In this document: in pieces, positions 1 through 6,287 of the stretch
How the letters are laid out: each line of letters opens with the position of its first letter
Numbering within the stretch: the stretch's first letter is position 1
The notes under the pieces: model-generated
The model's input: only the letters and a program-made list of their open reading frames with translations
What the model was told of the DNA's origin: nothing
Databases searched by the model: none
Assembly: GCA_030671915.1 (NCBI GenBank)
Contig: DAOVHN010000058.1
Location: 1-9,086 of the forward strand
Direction: 5' to 3'
Length of the DNA stretch: 9,086 bases
Source: Pseudomonadota bacterium
Lineage (GTDB): Bacteria; Pseudomonadota; Alphaproteobacteria; UBA8366; JADFVY01
Program-made: the position numbers and the translations under genes

Positions 1-25
1 CGGTTTCGATTACATTGCGCTTCAT
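1..25 (-). CDS. 5' fragment of a further gene, probably a second MlaD/MCE-family protein (runs off the window)
   Basis: Only the first eight codons are inside the window. On the minus strand an ATG at 25-23 overlaps the TGA stop of the preceding mlaD-like gene in an ATGA arrangement, and the frame reads MKRNVIET before the edge. An AGGAAG Shine-Dalgarno-like sequence (minus strand, 41-36) lies 10 nt upstream of the ATG. The ATGA overlap and the ribosome binding site directly support a translationally coupled start. The identity is an inference. Many proteobacterial MlaD proteins begin with a similar short positively charged stretch followed by an 'NxIET' segment and the single membrane anchor, so a tandem MlaD paralogue is the best guess. 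In related genomes the gene after mlaD can instead be a DUF2155 protein, but those normally start with a signal peptide, which this peptide does not suggest. Confidence 0.6.
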
Positions 26-570
26 TGGCTGGATTCTTCCTTCTCGTTATTCTTTTCGGCTTCGCGCCTGGCCAATCGATTCTGTTCGACGGTGATGATG
101 ATTTTGGCCAGCAGGTCCTCGAACATAATCGAGCCTTGCGTATAATCCAGCCGGTCGCCGTCCCGCAGCATGTCCAACTCGCCGCCTGGCTCCAAGCGGA
201 TGAAACGGCCGCCGATCATGCCCTCGCTGGTGACGATCGCGATACTGTCCAGGGGCAGTTCGATCTCCGGCGCGACCTCCATGGTGACGATCGCCATCTG
301 GCGCCTCGAATCGAATTCCATTTTCGATACCCGCCCGATCGGTACGCCGGCGAGCGTGACCGGCGAGTCGAGATAGACACCCTCGGCCGTGGCGAAATGA
401 GCGACCACGCGGTAGCTGCCCAGCGTGCCGCCGTCGCTACCGGCCGAAAAGGCGAACAGGGCCGCAAAGCCCAAAAATACAGCCGCGCCGACCAGGATAT
501 GGCGGGTCTCCTCGGCCATGCGCCGGCGGCGTGCCGGTGCGGGCGAGGGTGTCGTCAGTTCGGCGTCCAT
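22..570 (-). CDS. mlaD: MlaD-like outer-membrane lipid asymmetry protein (MCE domain)
   Basis: This is a 182-residue inner-membrane-anchored MCE protein. MlaD forms a hexameric ring in the periplasm on the MlaFEDB ABC transporter and passes phospholipids between the inner membrane and the periplasmic carrier MlaC. Visible features are a short basic cytoplasmic N-terminus (residues 1-24), one transmembrane helix (about 25-42), an MCE/MlaD domain (about 50-130, with GVYLDSPVTLAGVPIGRV and the GMIGGRFIRLEPGG signature), and a C-terminal helical segment containing YTQGSIMFEDLLAKII. The charged tail after residue 163 is rich in E, K and R. The annotated ATG lies inside the last codons of the NDUFA12 gene (16-nt overlap) with no strong Shine-Dalgarno, so coupling is likely. 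Methionine 18 (position 519) is an alternative start that would give a more usual MlaD length and remove the overlap. No mlaE or mlaF is in view, so membership of a complete Mla system is inferred from the family. Confidence 0.9.
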   Translation of the reverse strand: MDAELTTPSPAPARRRRMAEETRHILVGAAVFLGFAALFAFSAGSDGGTLGSYRVVAHFATAEGVYLDSPVTLAGVPIGRVSKMEFDSRRQMAIVTMEVAPEIELPLDSIAIVTSEGMIGGRFIRLEPGGELDMLRDGDRLDYTQGSIMFEDLLAKIIITVEQNRLARREAEKNNEKEESSQ

Positions 571-914
571 GGCTCATAATCGCCAGTCGCCTTGTCGCGG
601 CGTCCGCCCGCCAGCAAATGGCCCGGGGGACGATAAGCCTCGTCGGTGCCGGTAAGATTCGGTTGATGCGGCTTGTGCCAGTCCCTTGGAGGAACACCGC
701 TGATCTGCGGCGGCTCTGCGATAGTGTAATGCAGCCAGGCATGCCATTCCGGCGGCACCTTGCTGGCTTCCGCCGCACCGTTGTAAATCACCCAGCGGCG
801 GCGGCGCGCCCCGGCGCGCGCGCGGCGCTCCTGATAATAGCGGTTGCCGAAGCTGTCGGTGTCCACGAACTGGCCGTGCCAGCCGGTAAAAATGCGCGTC
901 CAGAGATTGGGCAT
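555..914 (-). CDS. NADH:ubiquinone oxidoreductase NDUFA12 (B17.2) family protein
   Basis: This 119-residue protein belongs to the complex I accessory subunit family NDUFA12, which is found in mitochondria and Alphaproteobacteria. It is a small soluble protein expected to sit on the cytoplasmic peripheral arm of complex I and aid its stability, without a redox centre. The family signature is clear: FVDTDSFGNRYYQERRAR near the N-terminus (16-33), the RRRRWVIYNG block (37-46), EASKVPPEWHAWLHYT (49-64), then a polar tail ending in DYEPWTPN. The ATG at 914 is preceded by a GGAG (minus strand, 928-925) with a 10-nt spacer, which supports this start. It is the first gene of the minus-strand operon and its 3' end overlaps the mlaD-like gene. 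The main complex I (nuo) genes are not in the window, and NDUFA12 is commonly encoded away from them next to mlaD in Alphaproteobacteria. Confidence 0.94.
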   Translation of the reverse strand: MPNLWTRIFTGWHGQFVDTDSFGNRYYQERRARAGARRRRWVIYNGAAEASKVPPEWHAWLHYTIAEPPQISGVPPRDWHKPHQPNLTGTDEAYRPPGHLLAGGRRDKATGDYEPWTPN

Positions 915-1171
915 GGGGCGGAGACTCCGTAAACGGGGAGGGTTCGAACTTGCGCCGGACTATGCCACTACGCAGCCTGTCAGTCCAGTGCCTAGCCCTG
1001 CCGCAAGGCATGCGGATACAGGACAAATTGGCGCATCGCAATTCGCCGGGAACGGCATTTTCCTGGACGCCATCGTCGTTCCGCGTGGCGCCCACAGCCA
1101 CGTCCGCGCCAAAGGGAACTCTTCGCGACAATTGGCGGATATCCCCTTGAACGTCCTGTTTCTGCTGAGAA

Positions 1172-1187
1172 TTACAATATTTCGTAA
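1172..1187 (+). promoter_or_regulatory. Candidate NrdR box 1 (distal)
   Basis: The 16-mer TTACAATATTTCGTAA has TTAC/GTAA palindromic arms and a core CAATATTTCG. The core matches 8 of 10 positions of the published NrdR-box core CwAtATaTwG, and the whole site matches about 10 of 16. NrdR is the ATP/dATP-sensing repressor of ribonucleotide reductase genes and normally binds two boxes about three helical turns apart. This site is weak alone. Its centre lies 31 bp from the stronger box at 1203-1218, the expected spacing, and it sits upstream of a ribonucleotide reductase gene, so I read it as the distal partner. Confidence 0.6.
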
Positions 1188-1202
1188 AAATTCTATCTCG
1201 AC

Positions 1203-1218
1203 CCACAATATATATTGA
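1203..1218 (+). promoter_or_regulatory. Candidate NrdR box 2 (proximal), likely overlapping the nrdJ promoter
   Basis: The site CCACAATATATATTGA matches the NrdR consensus acaCwAtATaTwGtgt at about 13 of 16 positions, including CAATATATAT in the core. It is embedded in the perfect 12-bp palindrome CAATATATATTG (1206-1217), so a second register shifted by 2 bp scores equally. In the register given, the centre-to-centre distance to the distal box is 31 bp. Candidate promoter elements nearby are TTGAGG (1215-1220) with TACTCT (1238-1243) at 17 bp, both weak. Repressor binding here would probably block RNA polymerase. No transcription start can be fixed from sequence alone. Confidence 0.68.
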
Positions 1219-1280
1219 GGGCCGCTACATTTTGTATTACTCTGTCAAAATAATCCCAAATGTTGGGTAATTTCGAAGTT

Positions 1281-1376
1281 CGGCGGCGGTTTTGGCCAGA
1301 GCAAAGCCTGTTTCCATCGTCCGACAAGTTTTAAAGGCCGGCGCGATTCAGCCGCCGGAGTGCTTTGCAAGGGAGA
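1281..1376 (+). promoter_or_regulatory. Structured nrdJ 5' leader with alternative base-pairing arms
   Basis: Three pairs of perfectly complementary arms precede the start codon. GCAAAGC 1301-1307 pairs with GCTTTGC 1362-1368. CCGGCG 1338-1343 pairs with CGCCGG 1353-1358 and nests inside the first stem. CGGCGGC 1281-1287 can pair with GCCGCCG 1351-1357, which would break the nested hairpin and cross the long stem as a pseudoknot. The 3' arm of the long stem ends 2 nt before the GGGAGA Shine-Dalgarno (1371-1376). A small hairpin CCCAA/TTGGG lies further upstream at 1255-1267. The geometry could influence translation initiation, but this is inferred from complementarity only, and GC-rich DNA yields such pairs by chance. 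Confidence 0.35.
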
Positions 1377-1386
1377 GTAAAGCGGC

Positions 1387-4300
1387 ATGCGTATTGAGCG
1401 CCAGTTCACGGTCGAGGGCCAGTCACCCTATTCCAATATCGAGTTTCGCGAGACGGTCAGCGAGATCCGCAATCCTGACGGTTCACTCGTATTCCACCTG
1501 GACGATGTCAAGGTTCCTGCGGCGTGGACACAGGTCGCGGCCGATGTGCTGGCACAAAAATATTTCCGCAAGGCCGGCATCCCGGCGGCGCTGAAGCCGG
1601 TCGCCGAAAAAGACGTGCCGGAATGGTTGTGGCGCAACGAAGCCGACCACGAGGCGCTGGACAAGCTGCCGGAAGGCGAACGCACCACCCAGGAGACCGA
1701 TTCCCGGCAGATCTTCGACCGGCTGGCCGGCACCTGGACCTATTGGGGCTGGAAGGGCGGCTATTTCGATTCCGAGGCCGACGCCAGCGCCTATCATGAC
1801 GAGATGCGCCACATGCTGGCGACCCAGGTGGGCGCGCCCAACTCTCCGCAATGGTTCAATACCGGCCTGCACTGGGCCTACGGCATCGACGGGCCGGGCC
1901 AGGGCCATCACTTTGTCGACCACGAAACCGGCGAGGTGACGCGATCGACCTCGGCCTATGAGCGGCCGCAACCGCATGCCTGCTTTATCCAGTCGGTCGG
2001 CGACGACCTGGTCGGTGAAGGCGGCATCATGGATCTGTGGGTCCGCGAGGCGCGCCTGTTCAAATACGGATCCGGCACCGGTAGCAACTTCTCGCGCATC
2101 CGCGGCTCGGGCGAGCACCTGTCGGGCGGCGGCAAATCGTCCGGCCTGATGAGTTTCCTGAAGATTGGCGACCGCGCGGCCGGCGCCATCAAATCGGGCG
2201 GCACCACGCGCCGCGCCGCCAAGATGGTAACGGTCGACATCGATCACCCCGATATCGAGGAATATATAAACTGGAAGGTCGTGGAGGAGCAGAAGGTGGC
2301 CGCGCTGGTGGCGGGCTCGAAGCTCTGCGGCGAGCATCTGAACGAGGTGATGGCGGCCTGCCACGGCGAGGATGCCGCCGCGATGGCCGACGATGACCGC
2401 TTCAACCCGCGCGAGAACCGCGCGCTGAAGAAGGCGGTGATCGGGGCGCGCAAGGGCTCGGTGCCGGAGTCCTATATCCAGAAGGTCATCGAATATGCCC
2501 GCCAGGGCTATACCGGGATGGATTTCCCGACCTTCAACACCGACTGGGATTCCGAGGCCTACCTGACCGTTTCGGGCCAGAATTCCAACAATTCAGTGCG
2601 CGTGACCAACGGCTTCATCAAGGCCGTGCAGACCGCCGGCGACTGGAACCTGGTCAACCGCACCGACGGGTCGGTCGCCAAGACCGTCAAGGCCCGCGAC
2701 CTGTGGGACGATGTCACCTATGCGGCCTGGGCCTGCGCCGATCCCGGCATCCAGTTCGATAGCACGATCAACGAATGGCACACCTGCCCGGCATCGGGGC
2801 GGATCAACGCGTCCAACCCCTGCTCGGAATATATGTTCCTGGACGATACCGCCTGCAATCTGGCCTCGCTGAACCTGATGACTTTCCGCAAGGAAGACGG
2901 CTCGTTCGATATCGAGACATTCGAGCATGCGGTCCGCCTGTGGACCTTGACGCTGGAAATCGCCGTGTTGATGGCGCAGTTCCCATCGCGCGAGATCGCC
3001 GAGCTGAGTTATCGCTACCGCACGCTGGGCCTGGGCTACGCCAATATCGGGGCGTTCCTGATGGCCAGCGGGCTGGGTTATGACAGTGAGGAAGGCCGCG
3101 CGCTGTGCGGCGCCATCACGGCGCTGATGACCGGCGTCTCCTACGCGACATCGGCGGAAATGGCTGAAGAACTGGGCGCCTTCCCCGGTTACGAGGACAA
3201 CGCGGGACATATGCTGCGCGTCATCCGCAACCATCGCCGCGCCGCCAGGGGCGAGACCAAGGGCTATGAAGGTCTCTCCGTCCCGCCACTGCCGCTGGAC
3301 ATCGAGGCCTGTCCGCAGGACGACCTGCCAAAGGCGGCAGTGGAGGCTTGGGACCGGGCGCTGAAGATGGGCGAAGCCCATGGCTATCGGAACGCGCAAT
3401 CCACGGTGATCGCGCCCACGGGCACCATCGGGCTGGTCATGGATTGCGACACCACGGGAATCGAGCCGGACTTCGCCCTGGTCAAGTTCAAGAAGCTGGC
3501 GGGCGGCGGCTATTTCCGGATCATCAACCGAACGATACCGCTGGCGCTGCGCAATATGGGCTATGAGGAATCCGCGATTGCCGACATCGTGGCCTATGCG
3601 GTCGGGCATGGGACGCTGCGCGATGCACCGGGCATCAACCACGCCAGATTAACGGAAAAAGGCTTTACCGCGGCACAATTCAGCGCCTTGCAGGATTCGC
3701 TGGCAAACGCCTTCGATATCAGTTTCGCCTTCAACAAATGGACGCTGGGCACGGAGTTCTGTCACAATATTCTGGGCTTTACCGACGAACAACTGGACGA
3801 TGTCGGTTTCAACATGCTGGACGCACTGGGCTTCACCAAGAGCGAAATCGAGGCGGCGAACGGCTATTGCTGCGGCGCCATGACGCTGGAAGGCGCGCCG
3901 CATCTGAAGGACGAGCATCTACCGGTATTCGACTGCGCCAACCCCTGCGGCCCCACCGGCAAGCGCAGCCTGTCGGTCGATAGCCATATCAAGATCATGG
4001 CGGCGGCGCAGTCCTTCATTTCCGGTGCGATCTCCAAGACCGTCAACATGCCGCACGACGCGACGATCGAGGCCTGCAAGGATGCCTACATGCTGTCATG
4101 GAGCTTGGGCATCAAGGCCAATGCACTTTATCGCGATGGCTCGAAGCTCAGCCAGCCCCTGTCCGCCAGCCTGCTATCCGAGGACGACCTGGAAGCCGCC
4201 GAGATGGCCGAACAGATCGCCGAGGCGCCGGCCGCCGCGGCGCCGATGGTGGCCGAACGTATCGTCGAACGCATCTTCGAGCGGAGTACGGAGCGCCGCC

Positions 4301-5058
4301 GCCTGCCGGGCCGCCGCAAGGGTTACACACAGAAGGCATCCGTCGGCGGCCATAAGGTCTATCTGCGCACCGGCGAATACGAGGACGGCACTGCCGGCGA
4401 AATCTTCATCGATATGCATAAGGAGGGCGCGGCCTTCCGCTCGCTGATGAACAATTTCGCCATCGCTATTTCCATCGGCCTGCAATACGGCGTGCCGCTG
4501 GACGAGTTTGTCGAGGCCTTCACCTTCACCCGGTTCGAACCCTCGGGCATGGTCGAGGGTAACGACACCATCAAGATGGCGACCTCCGTGCTGGACTATA
4601 TCTTCCGTGAAATGGCGATTTCCTACTTGGGCCGCAACGACCTGGCCCATGCGGAGCCCGCCGACATGCTGCCCGATGCGCTGGGCAAGGGGGCCGACGA
4701 AGGCAATTTTCCGGAAGCCGAGGACCAGACCATGGCAGCGATCCAGAAGGTGGCGAGCAGCGGATTCATGCGGACGTCGCGGCTGCTGGTCTTCCAGGGC
4801 GGCGCGAACAAGACAGCCGCCCAGGCGGCAGGCGGCGGCGTGGCGGCGGCGACGGTGACCGCCACCGCGGAAATGGCGTCGGTCAAGGTGGAAACGCGGG
4901 TCGCGACCGCCATGGACGGCCGAGTGAGCCAGTTGCTCGAGGCTCGCACCAAGGGCTATGAGGGCGACGCCTGTGGCGAATGCGGAAATTTCACGTTGGT
5001 CCGTAACGGCACATGCATGAAATGCGTAACCTGCGGGTCTACCAGCGGCTGCTCGTAA
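1387..5058 (+). CDS. nrdJ: Vitamin B12-dependent (class II) ribonucleoside-diphosphate reductase NrdJ
   Basis: This 1223-residue enzyme reduces ribonucleotides to deoxyribonucleotides in the cytoplasm, using adenosylcobalamin to generate a thiyl radical without needing oxygen. Visible key residues are C199 (PHACFIQSV) and C490 (ACNLASLNL), the redox pair that reduces substrate. NPCSE at 477-481 carries the radical cysteine C479 with N477 and E481, and the 11-residue gap from C479 to C490 matches the family. The phosphate-binding APTGTIG is at 676-682. A charged, Ala-rich linker (about 930-980) leads to a TSCPD-type domain (about 980-1085). A second Ala-rich linker (1141-1165) precedes a C-terminal cysteine cluster (C1196, C1199, C1210, C1213, C1216, C1222) ending in TCGSTSGCS, typical of the zinc-ribbon and re-reduction tail. 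I see no N-terminal ATP-cone. The ATG is preceded by GGGAGA at a 10-nt spacing. It is transcribed alone, with candidate NrdR boxes upstream and an intrinsic terminator downstream. Confidence 0.98.
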   Translation: MRIERQFTVEGQSPYSNIEFRETVSEIRNPDGSLVFHLDDVKVPAAWTQVAADVLAQKYFRKAGIPAALKPVAEKDVPEWLWRNEADHEALDKLPEGERTTQETDSRQIFDRLAGTWTYWGWKGGYFDSEADASAYHDEMRHMLATQVGAPNSPQWFNTGLHWAYGIDGPGQGHHFVDHETGEVTRSTSAYERPQPHACFIQSVGDDLVGEGGIMDLWVREARLFKYGSGTGSNFSRIRGSGEHLSGGGKSSGLMSFLKIGDRAAGAIKSGGTTRRAAKMVTVDIDHPDIEEYINWKVVEEQKVAALVAGSKLCGEHLNEVMAACHGEDAAAMADDDRFNPRENRALKKAVIGARKGSVPESYIQKVIEYARQGYTGMDFPTFNTDWDSEAYLTVSGQNSNNSVRVTNGFIKAVQTAGDWNLVNRTDGSVAKTVKARDLWDDVTYAAWACADPGIQFDSTINEWHTCPASGRINASNPCSEYMFLDDTACNLASLNLMTFRKEDGSFDIETFEHAVRLWTLTLEIAVLMAQFPSREIAELSYRYRTLGLGYANIGAFLMASGLGYDSEEGRALCGAITALMTGVSYATSAEMAEELGAFPGYEDNAGHMLRVIRNHRRAARGETKGYEGLSVPPLPLDIEACPQDDLPKAAVEAWDRALKMGEAHGYRNAQSTVIAPTGTIGLVMDCDTTGIEPDFALVKFKKLAGGGYFRIINRTIPLALRNMGYEESAIADIVAYAVGHGTLRDAPGINHARLTEKGFTAAQFSALQDSLANAFDISFAFNKWTLGTEFCHNILGFTDEQLDDVGFNMLDALGFTKSEIEAANGYCCGAMTLEGAPHLKDEHLPVFDCANPCGPTGKRSLSVDSHIKIMAAAQSFISGAISKTVNMPHDATIEACKDAYMLSWSLGIKANALYRDGSKLSQPLSASLLSEDDLEAAEMAEQIAEAPAAAAPMVAERIVERIFERSTERRRLPGRRKGYTQKASVGGHKVYLRTGEYEDGTAGEIFIDMHKEGAAFRSLMNNFAIAISIGLQYGVPLDEFVEAFTFTRFEPSGMVEGNDTIKMATSVLDYIFREMAISYLGRNDLAHAEPADMLPDALGKGADEGNFPEAEDQTMAAIQKVASSGFMRTSRLLVFQGGANKTAAQAAGGGVAAATVTATAEMASVKVETRVATAMDGRVSQLLEARTKGYEGDACGECGNFTLVRNGTCMKCVTCGSTSGCS

Positions 5059-5073
5059 TGGAAAAAGAGGGGA

Positions 5074-5130
5074 GCGGCGGCGCCTGGCAGTAAAGCCGCC
5101 GCAATTGAGTTTGGTGCTCCCTGTAAACTC
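5074..5130 (+). other. Two stem-loops in the nrdJ 3' untranslated region
   Basis: Directly after the nrdJ stop, GCGGCGGC (5074-5081) is perfectly complementary to GCCGCCGC (5095-5102), an 8-bp stem with a 13-nt loop. GAGTTT (5107-5112) then pairs with AAACTC (5125-5130) around a 12-nt loop. Neither has a T-run, so they are not terminators by themselves. They sit just upstream of the terminator hairpin and could act as 3'-end stabilisers of the nrdJ message. CTCC at 5117-5120 could instead pair with GGAG at 5131-5134 in the terminator stem, giving a possible competing fold. Confidence 0.6.
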
Positions 5131-5161
5131 GGAGGGTAAGGGCACGCCCTCCGATTTTTTT
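5129..5161 (+). terminator. Rho-independent terminator of nrdJ
   Basis: TCGGAGGG (5129-5136) pairs perfectly with CCCTCCGA (5147-5154) around a 10-nt loop and is followed at once by seven T (5155-5161). This is a textbook intrinsic terminator located 70 nt after the nrdJ stop and 84 nt before the next start codon. It separates nrdJ from the RidA pair as a transcription unit. Confidence 0.92.
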
Positions 5162-5163
5162 GT

Positions 5164-5212
5164 CCGGAATCTAATCAGCTTCGTTCATTCCGGAGAATTG
5201 TAGTGCTATGCT
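5164..5212 (+). promoter_or_regulatory. Putative promoter/operator region of the tandem RidA genes
   Basis: A perfect 7-bp inverted repeat, CCGGAAT (5164-5170) and ATTCCGG (5187-5193), has a 16-nt spacer, so the arm centres lie 23 bp apart, roughly two helical turns. It overlaps a weak sigma70-like pair: TTCATT (5184-5189), 17 bp, then TATGCT (5207-5212). The preceding nrdJ terminator means the RidA genes need their own promoter somewhere here. The repeat could be an operator or an RNA hairpin at the 5' end. No regulator family can be named. Confidence 0.4.
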
Positions 5213-5245
5213 GCCCCGCAAGCAGCGCGCGGGAGAAAGTCAGAC

Positions 5246-5713
5246 ATGGCAGGCCGGATCGAAAAAATAATGCAGGAGAAGGGGATAGAATTGCCGGAGC
5301 CGGGGGAACCGCTCGGCGCCTACCTGCCGGCCGTGATCGCCAGCAATTTCCTGTTCGTGTCGGGCCAGGGGCCGAAACATCATGGCAAGGTGATGTTCAG
5401 GGGCAAGGTCGGCGCGTCATTGTTCGTACCGGAGGCCCAAATGGCGGCGCGCCAATGCGCGCTCAACGTTATCGCCATTGCGAAGGCATCACTGGATGGC
5501 GACCTGGACCGGATCCTGCGCCTCGTGAAGTTGGGCGGCTTCGTCAATTCCACGGATGATTTCGGCGAGCATCCTCAGGTAGTAAACGGCGCATCGGACC
5601 TGATGGCCGAAGTTTTCGGCGACGAAGGCAGGCATGCCCGTTTCGCGGTCGGCTGTAATTCACTGCCGGGCGACATCTCGGTGGAAATTGACGCCATTTT
5701 TGAGATCACGTGA
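5246..5713 (+). CDS. RidA family protein (YjgF/YER057c/UK114), first of a tandem pair
   Basis: This 155-residue protein belongs to the RidA/YjgF superfamily, whose founding members hydrolyse reactive enamine/imine intermediates such as 2-aminoacrylate released by pyridoxal-phosphate enzymes. They form trimers with active sites at subunit interfaces. By position against E. coli RidA, Y26, S39 (FVSGQ), N101 (GGFVNST), R132 (HARFAVG) and E147 (SVEIDA) correspond to Y17, S30, N88, R105 and E120. The R-to-E spacing of 15 is the same. The C107 position is alanine here. The protein is longer than archetypal RidA (about 128 residues), with an insertion between N101 and R132 that includes the EHPQVVNGASDLM segment, as in the 'UK114-like 1' subgroup whose substrate is not settled. 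A GGGAGA ribosome binding site (5231-5236) precedes the ATG by 9 nt. It is probably cotranscribed with the following paralogue. Retention of the arginine suggests deaminase chemistry is possible, but the true substrate is unknown. Confidence 0.95.
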   Translation: MAGRIEKIMQEKGIELPEPGEPLGAYLPAVIASNFLFVSGQGPKHHGKVMFRGKVGASLFVPEAQMAARQCALNVIAIAKASLDGDLDRILRLVKLGGFVNSTDDFGEHPQVVNGASDLMAEVFGDEGRHARFAVGCNSLPGDISVEIDAIFEIT

Positions 5714-5765
5714 TACCAAGGTTCGCTGATAATGGACTGGATCGAATTATCGAGAGGTTGGCGTA

Positions 5766-6233
5766 ATGACCGGTGAAATTGAAAGAGCAATGAAGGATCT
5801 GGGGATCGATTTGCCGAAACCGGCCATCCCGGTCGCGAATTACATACCCTGCGTCATCGCCGGCAGCCTGCTTTACGTATCGGGCCAGCTGCCAATACAC
5901 AACGGCAAGCTGATGTTCGTGGGCCAGGTCGGCGCCGACATATTCGTGCAGGAAGCGCAGATGGCGGCGCGCCAGTGCGCGCTTAATATCCTTGCCCAGG
6001 CCAAGGCCGCGCTTGACGGCAATCTCGATCGCGTCGTCGGCATCGCCAAGCTGGGCGGTTTCGTCAACAGTACTGCCGATTTCACCGAACATCCCGAGGT
6101 AATTAACGGCGCCTCCAACCTGATGGTCGAGCTGTTCGGGGACAAGGGAAAACATGCACGATTTGCAGTCGGCGTCCCATCCCTGCCGCTAAACGCCTCG
6201 GTCGAAGTCGACGCTGTTATCGAGATTCTCTAG
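5766..6233 (+). CDS. RidA family protein, second of a tandem pair
   Basis: This is a 155-residue paralogue of the preceding gene. The two align end to end without gaps, and by hand count 98 of 155 positions are identical (about 63%). The strongest conservation is EAQMAARQCALN (63-74), KLGGFVNST (95-103), VNGAS/INGAS (113-117) and HARFAVG (130-136). The putative active-site residues Y26, S39, N101, R132 and E147 are all kept. Differences cluster in the N-terminal 30 residues, at 42-60, and at 137-145 (CNSLPGDIS versus VPSLPLNAS), near the catalytic arginine, so substrate preference could have diverged. A GAGAGG ribosome binding site (5752-5757) lies 8 nt before the ATG. The 52-nt gap from the first gene shows no terminator, so the two probably form one operon. 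It ends in TAG, just before stem-loops shared with the convergent gene. Confidence 0.95.
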   Translation: MTGEIERAMKDLGIDLPKPAIPVANYIPCVIAGSLLYVSGQLPIHNGKLMFVGQVGADIFVQEAQMAARQCALNILAQAKAALDGNLDRVVGIAKLGGFVNSTADFTEHPEVINGASNLMVELFGDKGKHARFAVGVPSLPLNASVEVDAVIEIL

Positions 6234-6237
6234 ACCC

Positions 6238-6287
6238 GATTCGGGTTGAGTGGAATCGCCTTCGGCGATCCGCCAACCCGGTGAATC
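6238..6287. repeat. Nested inverted repeat between convergent genes
   Basis: An outer stem GATTC (6238-6242) with GAATC (6283-6287) and a middle stem CGGGTT (6242-6247) with AACCCG (6275-6280) enclose a tight hairpin, ATCGCC-TTC-GGCGAT (6255-6269). The stem is symmetric, so it would form in transcripts of either strand. No T-run follows immediately on either strand. It could be a bidirectional 3'-end structure or a copy of a dispersed palindromic repeat. One window cannot tell whether it is repeated elsewhere. Confidence 0.6.

Larger units (their letters stand above)
915..1386. other. Divergent intergenic region between NDUFA12 and nrdJ
   Basis: No credible protein-coding gene lies here. The few open frames are short, lack family resemblance and mostly run into the flanking genes. 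The left part (915-1150) is GC-rich and would be the leader of the minus-strand operon. It holds small inverted repeats such as GGACT 957-961 with AGTCC 982-986, and CGTGGC 1084-1089 with GCCACG 1097-1102. I could not identify a convincing minus-strand promoter. Around 1165-1260 the composition changes sharply to AT-rich, which marks the nrdJ promoter and operator zone. The stretch 1270-1386 becomes GC-rich again and forms the structured nrdJ leader. A GGGAGA Shine-Dalgarno at 1371-1376 precedes the nrdJ ATG by 10 nt. Confidence 0.75.

Noticed and set aside
935..960. T-arm-like sequence GGGTTCGAACTT suggesting a tRNA
   Set aside because: The flanking 5-nt segments do not pair with each other on either strand, and no acceptor, D or anticodon arms can be laid out around it. 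GTTCGAAC is simply palindromic.
844..1218. Plus-strand open frames in the NDUFA12-nrdJ gap (up to 124 codons)
   Set aside because: They overlap NDUFA12 antisense or lack conserved features, end in the AT-rich operator zone, and have no convincing ribosome binding site.
1226..1236. TACA-TTT-TGTA inverted repeat as a third NrdR box
   Set aside because: It lacks the CwAtATaTwG core and its centre is about 20 bp from the proximal box, not the usual spacing. It is more likely part of the AT-rich promoter.
1020..1386. Cobalamin riboswitch upstream of the B12-dependent nrdJ
   Set aside because: A GGGAA string occurs near 1113, but I find neither the conserved B12-box core (GCCACTG) nor the other conserved elements in order on the plus strand. 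The enzyme uses cobalamin as cofactor, so lack of a B12 riboswitch is not surprising. A covariance-model search would be decisive.
1483..2364. Long open frame antisense to nrdJ (about 290 codons)
   Set aside because: It is a shadow of GC-rich codon usage in nrdJ. It is rich in Arg, Gly, Ala and Asp, has no recognisable domain, and lies opposite strongly conserved catalytic sequence.
2593..3642. Long open frame antisense to nrdJ (about 350 codons)
   Set aside because: Same reason: it mirrors the coding frame across NPCSE and PTGTIG motifs, with no family resemblance of its own.
4174..5145. Antisense open frame extending past the nrdJ stop into the 3'UTR
   Set aside because: Its start falls within the terminator region and its composition is typical of an antisense GC-rich shadow. 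No ribosome binding site or domain is evident.
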